In this document: piece after piece, positions 55,279-64,000 of the stretch
Layout: each line of letters starts with the position of its first letter
Numbering within the stretch: the first letter of the stretch is position 1
Origin: Botryosphaeria dothidea
Taxonomy: Eukaryota; Ascomycota; Dothideomycetes; Botryosphaeriales; Botryosphaeriaceae
Length of the DNA stretch: 64,000 nt
Direction: 5' to 3'
Assembly (NCBI GenBank): GCA_011503125.2
Contig: WWBZ02000012.1
Location: 62,001 to 126,000 of the forward strand
Notes under the pieces: generated by a model
What the model was told of the DNA's origin: nothing
Databases searched by the model: none
The model's input: the letters and a program-made list of their open reading frames with translations, nothing else
Made by a program: the position numbers and the translations under genes

Positions 55279-56376
55279 TAGATAGATAGATAGATAGATA
55301 GATAAATTTATTTCTTCCCGATATAGCTCCCTTACGGGTCTATACGGGGCTGGCTATCTATAGTTATTTTATATAAGGGGGAAAACCTTTTCGCCTAGTA
55401 AAAACCCCTCCTCTCTCTCTAGGCATGCTATTCTATACTAGTTCTTATTTTTTCTTCTTACTAGTAGCGGCTACTATAGCAGCCCTATATTTACCTATTA
55501 GATCTATCTCTTTAGTTCTTATTCTCGTAGTTATTCGGGTTCTAGTAGTCCTAGTAGTTCTAGTAGTCCTCCTAGTTCCTCTTTCTAGTTATCTTTCTAG
55601 ATTAGTTTTCTTACTAGGCTAAATTACTTAAGTAGCCCTAGGTATAAGAACTAGTCTATTACTACTTTAATTCTCTTTTTTATTAAGAGAAGAAAATCGT
55701 AGTCCGTAGTTCCTACTCTTTAGAGTATCTATATTCTACTCTATTAGAAGTAGAAGTAGAAGAGAAGAATATACTTTAGAATTTATCTATACTAGCCGTA
55801 TAGATAGGTAGGGCTAGAGTATTCTAGTACTTTACGCCTAGAGAGAAAGTTCTCTAGTCTAATATACTTAGTACGTAGTAGAGTAGCGAGTATACTTTAT
55901 AGCTTAGATAGTTTACTATAAATTTATTAAATCTTTAGATTCTATTATATACTTTAGGCTACTAGCTTATCTTATCTTTCTTAGCTAGTAAACTTTATCT
56001 ATCTCTTTTTCTACTTATTTCTATATATTATACGTAGTTTTATTCGCTTTAGAAGACTCTAGTAGATAGAAGAATAGTAGTTAAAAAAGGCTATTACTCT
56101 TTCTCTAAGTAGAGTTCTTCTAGCTAGGCCGGCTATATCTCTAGTACCTAGTATAGCCCGGACTATCTCTTTAATACTCTAGTAAGTATTCTCTACTACT
56201 ATTACTACTAGGCTATTTCTAGATCTAATAGTCTAGGCTAGCGCTAGTTCGTCTAGATAGAGTAAGAGTAGAAAAATTCCCGTCTCGTACTCTAAAGTTT
56301 ATATACTAGTTAACTTATATATCTCTAAGATAGTACGTAAATACTAGTTTTAAATCTTCTATAGTAGCTAGATAGC
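55279..56376 (-). mobile_element. LINE (Tad-like) 3' end, copy 2, heavily mutated
   Basis: Begins with (TAGA)n at 55280-55303 and the same cttcccgatatagctccctt sequence as copy 1, then parallels it (tagcagcc, the repeated cct-gt block) but with C and G largely replaced by T and A. No coding frame survives. Confidence 0.7.
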
Positions 56377-56932
56377 TATAATAAACGAATCTTAGAAGGC
56401 GAAGAGACGAGGTAACGAAGCCGGTAAGAGTAGTAGGGGTAAAGTAATACTAAAGTATAAGAGTATAGTTTAAAGGGCGAGAATACGAGGTACGAGAGAT
56501 AAGAAATAAGAAACGAGAAACGAGAGAGATAAATAAGGTCTAATTTAAGGCGTACTAAGTTATACGCGAGGAATACTTATTACTAGACTAAAGAACTAAC
56601 TATAAAGTAGAGGAGCGAGCTTTATATATATAAAGAACGAACTAAAATACTAGCTTTCTAATTTATAAGTAGATAAGTCTAGATCCGGATTTTAAATTAA
56701 CGAAGGTAAATAAGTAAAGAGTCTATATAAGCTACGTTTATAATAGTAGGCTCTCCTCTCTAGAGATAAATTTCTACGAGTCTTTAGTCTAAGAGTCGAG
56801 GTTTTAAAGAATAAGGTTTATAAAACGTATTAAGAGCTTTAAGGTTTTTAATAAGGTCGTAAGGTTCCTAGGTTAGTATCGAGTAACTAGTCTATTTTAC
56901 GAAGTATTTTAGTTATCTCCGAGTTGCTTTAA
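56377..56932 (-). mobile_element. Older Ty3/gypsy copy, left remnant (LTR plus chromodomain end)
   Basis: Reverse complement of the gypsy LTR (56377-56745, ~369 bp) followed by the reverse complement of the element's 3' coding end (KALNTFYKR..region) up to a point inside the chromodomain. It belongs to the same family as 56933-62758 and is older, with many transitions. The rest of it resumes at 62764. Confidence 0.85.
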
Positions 56933-57328
56933 TGTTATAAACGTGGCTTATATAGACCCCTTACTTATTTACCTTCGTTGATTTAAAATCTAGATCTAGA
57001 CTTACCTGCTTACAAATCAGGAAGCTAGTATTTTAGTTCGTTCTTTATGTATATAAAGCTCGCCCCTCTGCTTTGTAGTTAGTTCTTTAGTCTAGCAATG
57101 AGTATTCTTCGCGTACAACCTGGTACGCCTTAAATTGGACCTTGCTTGCCTCCCTCGTCCTTCGTCTTTCGTCCCTTGTCCCTCGTCCCTCGCCCCTCGT
57201 CCCTCGTCCCTTATACCTCGTACCTCGCCCTTTGAACTACACCCTTATACTTCGGCATTGCTTTACCCCTACTGCCTTTACCGGCTTCGTTACCTCGTCT
57301 CTCCGCCCTCCAAGGTCCGTTTATTATA
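56933..57328 (+). repeat. gypsy 5' LTR
   Basis: 396 bp, starts TGTTATAAACG. Contains a TATA-like tatataaagc near 57050. Pyrimidine-rich repeated tcgtccctcg motifs occur at 57160-57230. Confidence 0.93.
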
Positions 57329-57393
57329 TTTTGCTAGACTCCTCTCTAGTAGGCCTAAAGCTCTCGCCGAAGCCCTAGACTGTAATCTCCAAA

Positions 57394-58638
57394 ATGGTTG
57401 ATGGAACTATACCTCCTGATCCTTGGGATACGCTCTTCCAAGTCCTCGATTAAATTCCTGCTCCTGTTAACGCTCGTCCTACCTTCCCTGAAGATATCCC
57501 GGTTCCCCTACGCGTTACCCTTAGCCAGGCATACGCTAGAGGAAGACAATCTTGCCTAAGATCCGATATCGATTCACCAGTTATCCCTAAGAATGCTACG
57601 AACGCCTAAGTTGCTTGCATCTTTCACTACTACGGTTTTGGCCAAGATGAAGCCTTCGCCCGACTCCAACCACTAGCCCCGAACCTCCCCGCCAATACAC
57701 CAGCTACTACGTCCACGGTATCTTCTTTAGAAACCCCTACCCCTCGTCCTCGTATCCCTAAGGTATCGGATCTAGAACCCTTTAAGGGTGAACGTACTCG
57801 ATTTAGGAACTTCGCTACGCAACTCCAGCTTAAATTCGCCTCGGACCCATCTGCCTTTGCAACGGATACTGCTAGGATTACTTACGCTGGTTCATATCTT
57901 CGCGATGCTGCGTATACCTGGTTTGCTCCCTACGTCTCTGCTTCCACTGGTGGGGTCAACTTCGACAACTATGAGTCCTTCTACCAAGCTCTTAAGGCCG
58001 CATTTGATGACCCTGACTCCTACGCAACGGCTGAACGATCCCTCCTCGCACTTAAGCAAGACAAGTCCTGCTCGACTTACTACTCACGGTTTCTCTCGCT
58101 TATCACGACTCTTGGTTGGAAGGAAAACGCAGTGAAGATTCACTACTTCCGCCTTGGCCTTAAGGAGAACCTCAAGGATCTTCTTATTGGACGTTCTATG
58201 CCACTAGAATTCGAAAAGTTCGCTGAGGCTTGCATCACACTGGATAACCAACTCTATGCTCGAACCGTTGAGAAAAAGACACCCTTCACTCGTACTTCCA
58301 CCTCGATCCCTTCTTCTCTTGCACCAGCTACTCCTCCCGCGCCAACCTTGATCCCCCAAAGTGAACCTATGGAACTAGATGCCTCTGCTCGAAAAGCGTA
58401 CCGAAGAGCTAATAATCTCTGCGCGTACTATGGTGATCCGAACCACTGGGTACGTGAGTGCCCTAAGGCAAAGGGTCCAAAGGGTTCAAAGGGTACAAAC
58501 CTTAATTCGACCACAACTATACCCTCTCCGCCCACCTCGCTACCAGTAGCAAGTCCACTCGTCTCCTCTAAAACCTCGACTCCCATAACCCCTCCTACGG
58601 CTTTAGTCCTCTACGTGTTAAAAAACGTAGAAGGCTAG
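57394..58638 (+). pseudogene. gypsy gag with in-frame stops
   Basis: Frame from ATG 57394 (MVDGTIPPDPWDTLFQ). TAA codons occur near 57450 and 57608 at likely former CAA codons. The retrotransposon Gag domain follows (VSDLEPFKGERTRFRNF, AAYTWFAPYV, RFLSLITTLGW, LKENLKDLLIG) and then a zinc knuckle reading CAYYGDPNHWVRECP, in which the second Cys is replaced by Tyr (a G-to-A change). Ends at TAG 58636-58638. Confidence 0.88.
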
Positions 58639-58639
58639 G

Positions 58640-61600
58640 TAGTACCCGGCACCTGCCTAGCCCCCCGCCACTTTCTACTTCAAATCAATTCTCTATTCTT
58701 ACTTCTTTATCTTCGAACCTCGGAACACTCTCATTTCCACCCCCCGAACCTCGTACCTCGACACCACGCGCTGTTAATCTCGGAAAACGCCCACTCCTTA
58801 TTCTTAAGTCAGTAGTCAATGATATAATCGAAACCTCGTCTATGCTAGACTCTGGTGCTTCGTCCTTGTTCATAGATGATGCTTTTGTTAAGGAACACTC
58901 GCTCCCTACTCGTCAAAAAACACAACCTAAATCCCTCGAGCTGGCTGATAGATCCATAGCTGGGTGGATTACTCATGAAGCCGACCTTCAACTCGATATT
59001 GATCAACACTAAGAACTCCTTACCTTTTAGGTAACTAAGCTTGGTTAATATCCTATTATTCTTGGAAAACCTTGGCTAGAAAGACACGATCCACAGATTC
59101 TCTGGTCAAGGAATACTATTACCTTCGCTTCTCCTTTCTACCAAGCAAATTGCTTACCTACTCGACAACCTACGATTACGCCTCCTAATCCGCCTTCGAT
59201 CTCTTGCGCTACGGTATCCTACGCCGCCCTTACCCGCTATGTCCAACGAGATAAGACTAGGATCTATACCGTATCAATTAAGGAAATCCAAGAACACCTT
59301 GAAAGCCTTAAAAAAACGGAACAATAAACCCCGGAACAAGAACTCGAAACCCTCCGCTCACGAATCCCGGCTCGATTTTACTACCTTCTTCCTTTCTTTA
59401 CTAAGAAAGAGGCCGATAAGCTTCCCCCACATCGATATATTGATCATGAGATTTCGCTAGAAGAGGGCAAGAAACCCCCATTCGGTCCTCTCTACTCAAT
59501 GTCCGATTTAGAGCTTAAGGCTCTACGCGAATATCTTGATGAGAACCTTAAGAAAGGTTTTATTCGGCCCTCATCCTCATCCTCTGCGTCCCCTATTCTC
59601 TTTATTAAGAAACTAGGTAGCGGCCTTCGTTTTTGTGTGGATTATCGCGAACTAAACGGTATTACGAAAAAGAACCGTTATCTACTCCCCTTGATCAACG
59701 AGACTCTCCGTTAACTTTAAGGCTCTCGTATTTTTACTCGACTCGACCTTCGCGGTGCTTATAACCTTATCCGGATTAAGGAAGGCTCCGAACATTTAAC
59801 CGCCTTTAGGACTCGCTATAGCCTATACGAGTACCTTGTTATACCCTTTAGCCTTACGAATACGCCTGCTACCTACTAACAATTCGTTAACGATACGCTA
59901 CGTAAATATCTCGACCGCTGGTGCGTCGTCTACTTAGATAATATCCTTATCTACTCGGAAATAGAAGAGGAGCACTACGAACACGTCTAATTAGTTCTCG
60001 AAAAACTTCGTGAAGCAGGCCTATACGTAAAAGGCGAAAAATGCGACTTCTATACGACTTCGACCACGTTCCTTAGCTTCGTTATCTCCCTAGACGGTAT
60101 CTCTATAGACCCGGCTAAGGTAGCCGCCGTAAGAGACTGGGAAACTCCTCGCTCAGTTAAAGATCTTCAATCGTTCCTTAGCTTTACAAACTTTTACCGA
60201 AGATTTATTAAAGGATACTCTCGAAAAGCTAGAGCTCTCTTTAGGCTCCTAGCTAAGAATATTCGTTTTACTTAGGGAAAAGAACAGAATAAGGCATTTA
60301 CTTATCTTAAGGAAGCCTTCTACTCTTACCCAATCCTCCGATACTTCGACCTCTAACTCGAAACTATTCTTAAAACCGACTTATCCGACTTTGTTATCTC
60401 CGCAATTTTGTCCTAATAGGTAACCTACGATGATAGCAGAAGAATCCTACATCCTATCGCCTACTACTCTCGGAAAATAACCTCCGTAGAGTAGAACTAC
60501 GGTATCGGGGATAAGGAACTCTTAGCTATCGTGGAAGCCCTAAAGAAATACCGTTCCCTCGTTATTAACCTCTCCTCGCCACTCCTCGTTCTTATAGATT
60601 ACTCGAATTTAACTAGCTTTGCCTCTAAGCAAATCTTAAACCGTCGGCAAGCACGCTAGGCAATTAAACTCTTAGAACTCGACTTTAAGATCGTCTACCG
60701 CCTAGGAACTAAGAATTAACGCGCGGATACGTTAATAAGACGGTTAGGAGACCTCCCTGCTCGAGAGGGGCGCCTACCCCCTACTACGATCCTTACCTCT
60801 AAAAAATTCGAAATTTCGACCCTTATTTCTACTCGCCATTTAATCGCTAGGCTAGAACCGTCTCTAGCTAGTGAAATTCGCTTAGCACTCGATAAGGATA
60901 CTCTTAGACAAGAGATCCTTACCGCACTCGATACCTACGTACTTCGACATCCTAAGGTAGATTTAGGCGCATATTCTAAGAATAACGATGGTCTCTTACT
61001 AGTTAATAGACTTATCTATATTCCTAAAGATCTAAGCCTCCGCTAAAGGATTATTAGCTCTCGATACTCGTACCCGGCTGCTGGATACCCAGGCCAAGCA
61101 GCAATATTTAAACTCGTTACTCGTAATTTCTAGTGGCTAGGTCTACGCCAGACAGTAGCTCGTTTTATACGAAACTATAAGACCTGCCAAAGAATTAAAC
61201 CCGCTCGATATACCCTCTATAGATATTTAAAACCCCTTAAAGTACTATAACGCCGCTAGCAATCCGTTTCTCTCGATTTAATTACGGGACTTCTAACGTC
61301 TAACTCGTTCGATGCTATATTAGTAGTCGTAGATCGACTAACTAAAATAACTTACTTTATTCCTTGCTAAATAACCCTCGATTCGATAGAGCTTGCTAAG
61401 CTTTATCGAGACTACGTTTTTCGACTATATAGCTTACCCGACGACTTCGTATCTAACCGCGGCTCGATTTTTACCTCTAAATTTACTAGAGCTCTTAGTA
61501 GATCCCTATCTATTAAGACTAACTTTAGTACGGCTTTCCATCCGCAAACCGACGGCTAGATAGAGCGTATTAACGCTATTCTCGAGTAATACCTTCGTGC

Positions 61601-62338
61601 CTACGTTTCGTACTAATAAGACGATTAGAACGACTTTCTCTCCCTTACTAAATTCGCTTATAATAATATAATCTCGACCACGACTAAGGTTACCCCTTTC
61701 TTTATAAACTACGGCTTCTACCCTCGTTATAAGATTCTACGGAAAGACCCGATCTTAGCCCTACTCGAACCCCTACGTCTCTTCTAAGAGAACCTCGAAA
61801 ACCTCGAAAACTACCTTCGCTAAGAAATTCGATTCGTATAAGATGTCTACGTAGAACAAGCTAATAAAGACCGTATCTCGCCACCCGTCTTTAAGCCTAG
61901 TAACCTCGTTTGGCTTCTAAGACGGCATATCTCGACAATAAGACCTTCGGATAAACTCGACTTTAAACGCCTTAGCCCCTTTCCTATACTAGGAAAGATC
62001 TCGACTTATATCTATCGCCTAGAACTACTAAGGACGATAAAAGTCCACCCCGTATTCTACGTCTCTTTACTCGAACCCGCGGCCTCTAACCCCTTACCTA
62101 ATTAAGTCCAACCTCCGCCCCCGCCCGTTATCGTTAACGGCGAAGAAGAGTACCGGGTAGAAGAGATTCTAGACGTTAAAGCAACCCGGAGACAACCGAA
62201 ATACCTCGTAAAATAGACTAGTTACTCGACACTAACCTAGGAACCTTACGACCTTATTAAAGACCTTAAGGCCCTTAATACGTTCTATAAACGTTACTCT
62301 TTAAAACCTCGACCCTTAGGCTAAAGGCTCGTAGAAAC
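58640..62338 (+). pseudogene. gypsy pol with chromodomain, in-frame stops
   Basis: Frame shifted relative to gag, as usual for this class. Protease ETSSMLDSGASSLFID; reverse transcriptase [41 protein letters not shown], and the active site [10 protein letters not shown] (the expected second Asp of YLDD is Asn); RNase H LKTDLSDF; integrase with HH-CC-like HPKVD..RYSYPAAGYPG..CQRIKP and the catalytic core SLDLITGLL / VVVDRLTK / SNRGSIFTS / FHPQTDG; then EYRVEEILDVKATRRQPKYLV..SYSTL..EPYDL, a chromodomain whose two Trp codons are now TAG. The same frame persists from protease to chromodomain without a net indel. Confidence 0.92.
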
Positions 62339-62362
62339 TTACCTCTAAGAAGGAGAGCCTAC

Positions 62363-62758
62363 TATTATAAACGTGGCTTATATAGACCCCTTACTTATTT
62401 ACCTTCGTTAATTTAAAATCTAGATCTAGACTTACCTGCTTATAAATTAGGAAGCTAGTATTTTAGTTCGTTCTTTATATATATAAAGCTCGCCCCTCTA
62501 CTTTATAGTTAGTTCTTTAGTCTAGTAATAAGTATTCTTCGCGTACAACCTAGTACGCCTTAAATTGGACCTTGCTTGCCTCCCTCGTCCTTCGTCTTTC
62601 GTCCCTTATCCCTCGTCCCTCGCCCCTCGTCCCTCATCCCTTATACCTCGTACCTCGCCCTTTAAACTACACCCTTATACTTCGGCATTACTTTACCCCT
62701 ACTACCTTTACCGGCTTCGTTACCTCGTCTCTCCGCCCTCTAAGGTCCGTTTATTATA
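62363..62758 (+). repeat. gypsy 3' LTR
   Basis: 396 bp, begins TATTATAAACG (the 5' LTR has TGTTATAAACG). Otherwise ~95% like the left LTR, and most differences are C/T or G/A. Confidence 0.93.
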
Positions 62759-63040
62759 TTTAATATCTAGAATCTCTTCTACTCGGTACTCTTCTTCGCC
62801 GTTAACGATAACGGACGAAGGCGGAGGTTAGACTTAATTAGATAAAGAGTTAGAGACTACGAGTTCGAGTAAAGAGACGTAGAATATAGAGTAGACTTTT
62901 ATCGTTCTTAGTAGTTCTAGGCGATAAGTATAGATTAAGGTCTTTTCTAGAATAGAAAAGAGACTAAGACGTTTAAAGTTAAGTTTATCTAAAGACTTTA
63001 TTATTAAGATTATTACGATAGTAGCGATATAGAGATAGCT
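62759..63040 (-). mobile_element. Older gypsy copy, right remnant
   Basis: After the TTTAA duplication the reverse complement of the gypsy integrase/chromodomain junction resumes (tctagaatctcttctac..) and can be followed to about 63040. Together with 56377-56932 it reconstitutes the position of one older inverted element. Confidence 0.85.
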
Positions 63041-63044
63041 TATA

Positions 63045-63370
63045 AAAAGATATTTTTTTTTTCTTCTATCTACCGTAACTATACTAGAAGATATACGTAT
63101 AAATTACGTACTATACTAGTTCTATCTAGAAAGACCTAGTAGCCCTTAACTAGTCTACTTATTTAGTATTACCGAATAACTAAACTATAGCTAGTACGGC
63201 TATTTTCTTAATACTTCTACTTAGCCGTTATACCGTAATTTCTCGAGTTCTAGTTAGCTAATAAATCTTTAAAAACCTTCTCTTAGTAAGGGCTTAGTAA
63301 GCCCGTCCGCTACTATATTCTTAGTATATATATACTCGATATAAATCCGGTTTCTTTATATAAGATTACA
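63045..63370 (-). mobile_element. Second copia-family relic (RNase H end)
   Basis: On the minus strand the stretch around 63290-63350 encodes IEYIYTKNIVADGLTKPLLREGF, in segments, the C-terminal signature of copia RNase H (cf. the MIADGLTKALP phrase of the first copia element near 47280). Strongly AT-biased and without further recognisable domains. Confidence 0.65.
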
Positions 63371-63378
63371 AAAAAAAC

Positions 63379-64000
63379 ATGACCACACCAAAAAATCGAC
63401 CCCAAGCTACGGCGCCGGGAGAGGGCCCTAGGGACTCTCCTAGGCTTCGCGAGTCCCAAAATAGTACTCAAGACAACTGCAGCCGCGAAGTGGTTGATGT
63501 AGAGGACACAGGAAGAGGCGAACAGCCTCCCCTAGTGACTACCTCTACCCAGCCCCAATACACCCCCAAGAAACCGCAGAGCACCTAGTACAGCGTAGAA
63601 TACGTTGAGAGAGCCTCAAAAACAGCAGACACCCTCCTCTAAGCCCTACAAACATCCGCTAGCCTCCCTTTAGTCCTCTCCAGCTAGGTGAAAAATTTTC
63701 TCGACATTGCCAAGACAATCTTCCAGGATCATATTACTATCTGCCAGGAGGCAGCCACCAAGGAGCCAGGCCTTAAGGACATCCTCAAAGAGGTCTAACA
63801 GGTCCAAAAGACAGTCAACCGTATCCAGGCTACCTCTACACCCACACCCAACACTCGCAGCTGGGCACAAATTGTAGCCCAAGCAGCCCCGAAGCCCCCT
63901 ACCCCCCCAGCCACCACTGAACTTACCCTCCACTTCCCAGAGACAGCAAATAGATAAGAAATAGCCAAGCTCTTAAATGAGGCAATTATTAGAAAGATCC
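63379..64000 (+). mobile_element. LINE ORF1 (gag-like), 5' part, truncated by the window
   Basis: Plus frame starting MTTPKNRPQATAPGEGPRD at 63379, with in-frame TAG codons at about 63588, 63643, 63687 and 63796. Ordered segments typical of fungal Tad-type ORF1: a Pro/Gln-rich start, a helical region (LDIAKTIFQDHITICQEAATKEPGLKDILKEV in parts), the conserved SWAQIVAQAAP motif and TELTLHFPET. The ORF continues beyond 64000. GC is higher and mutation load lower than in the adjacent relics, suggesting a younger insertion. Confidence 0.75.

Larger units (their letters stand above)
56933..62758 (+). mobile_element. Complete Ty3/gypsy chromovirus LTR retrotransposon (degraded)
   Basis: 5826-bp element with two 396-bp LTRs and a perfect 5-bp target duplication TTTAA (56928-56932, 62759-62763). 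Carries gag, protease, reverse transcriptase, RNase H, integrase and a C-terminal chromodomain. It sits inside an older, oppositely oriented copy of its own family. Confidence 0.95.

Noticed and set aside
57135..57401. 88-codon frame in the gypsy LTR (also at 62565-62831)
   Set aside because: Lies entirely in the LTR pyrimidine-rich repeat; reading of tcgtccctcg repeats, not a gene.

Overview
The window is filamentous-ascomycete (Pezizomycotina) genomic DNA. Genes carry many 41-93 bp introns with GTNNGT donors, CTRAY-like branch sites and YAG acceptors. The families are fungal-specific (GLEYA adhesin, AA9 lytic polysaccharide monooxygenase, Zn2Cys6 regulators, PTH11/rhodopsin-like receptor, several P450s), and the right end is a transposon island in which stop codons lie mainly where Gln or Trp codons are expected, as left by repeat-induced point mutation (RIP). 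I cannot fix the genus; a Dothideomycete-like fungus fits, but this is an impression.

Layout. 1-13.7 kb: 3' part of a GLEYA-domain surface protein; an intradiol dioxygenase with an in-frame TAG; a broad low-gene stretch; a PDR/ABCG transporter with two in-frame stops and a frameshift; and, divergent from it, a Zn2Cys6 regulator with a one-base frameshift. 14.4-27 kb: a receptor-like N-terminal-domain protein, a small polytopic membrane protein, three cytochrome P450s, a PTH11/rhodopsin-like seven-helix protein and a 3-beta-hydroxysteroid-dehydrogenase-type oxidoreductase, packed like a specialised-metabolite locus but with no recognisable polyketide synthase, NRPS or classical terpene synthase. 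28.6-34.6 kb: a secreted AA9 LPMO, an AflR-type Zn2Cys6 regulator and a secreted S53 (sedolisin) peptidase.

36-46.3 kb is housekeeping and compact: a small coiled-coil protein, spliceosomal cyclophilin CWC27, the MBOAT lysophospholipid acyltransferase ALE1, nucleotide-excision-repair factor RAD14/XPA, and two related small Myb/HTH-like proteins.

46.7-64 kb is a repeat island: a tRNA-like pol III promoter sequence; a complete Ty1/copia element (289-bp LTRs, target duplication AAAGC, a copia-type half-tRNA primer site) inserted in an older short repeat; an old divergent duplication; two LINE 3' ends with (TAGA)n tails; a complete Ty3/gypsy chromovirus (396-bp LTRs, target duplication TTTAA) inserted in an older, inverted copy of its own family; a second copia relic; and the 5' end of another LINE. 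In both LTR elements the polyprotein frame is kept while stops accumulate mainly at Gln and Trp positions.

The most interesting points are the joint decay of the divergent transporter/regulator pair, the P450-rich locus without a recognisable backbone enzyme, an approximately 140-bp inverted copy of the LPMO core promoter 23 kb away, a relic exon of the rhodopsin-like gene beside the dead regulator, and the nested self-insertion of the gypsy family. All gene models were spliced by eye; none is supported by transcripts or database searches here.
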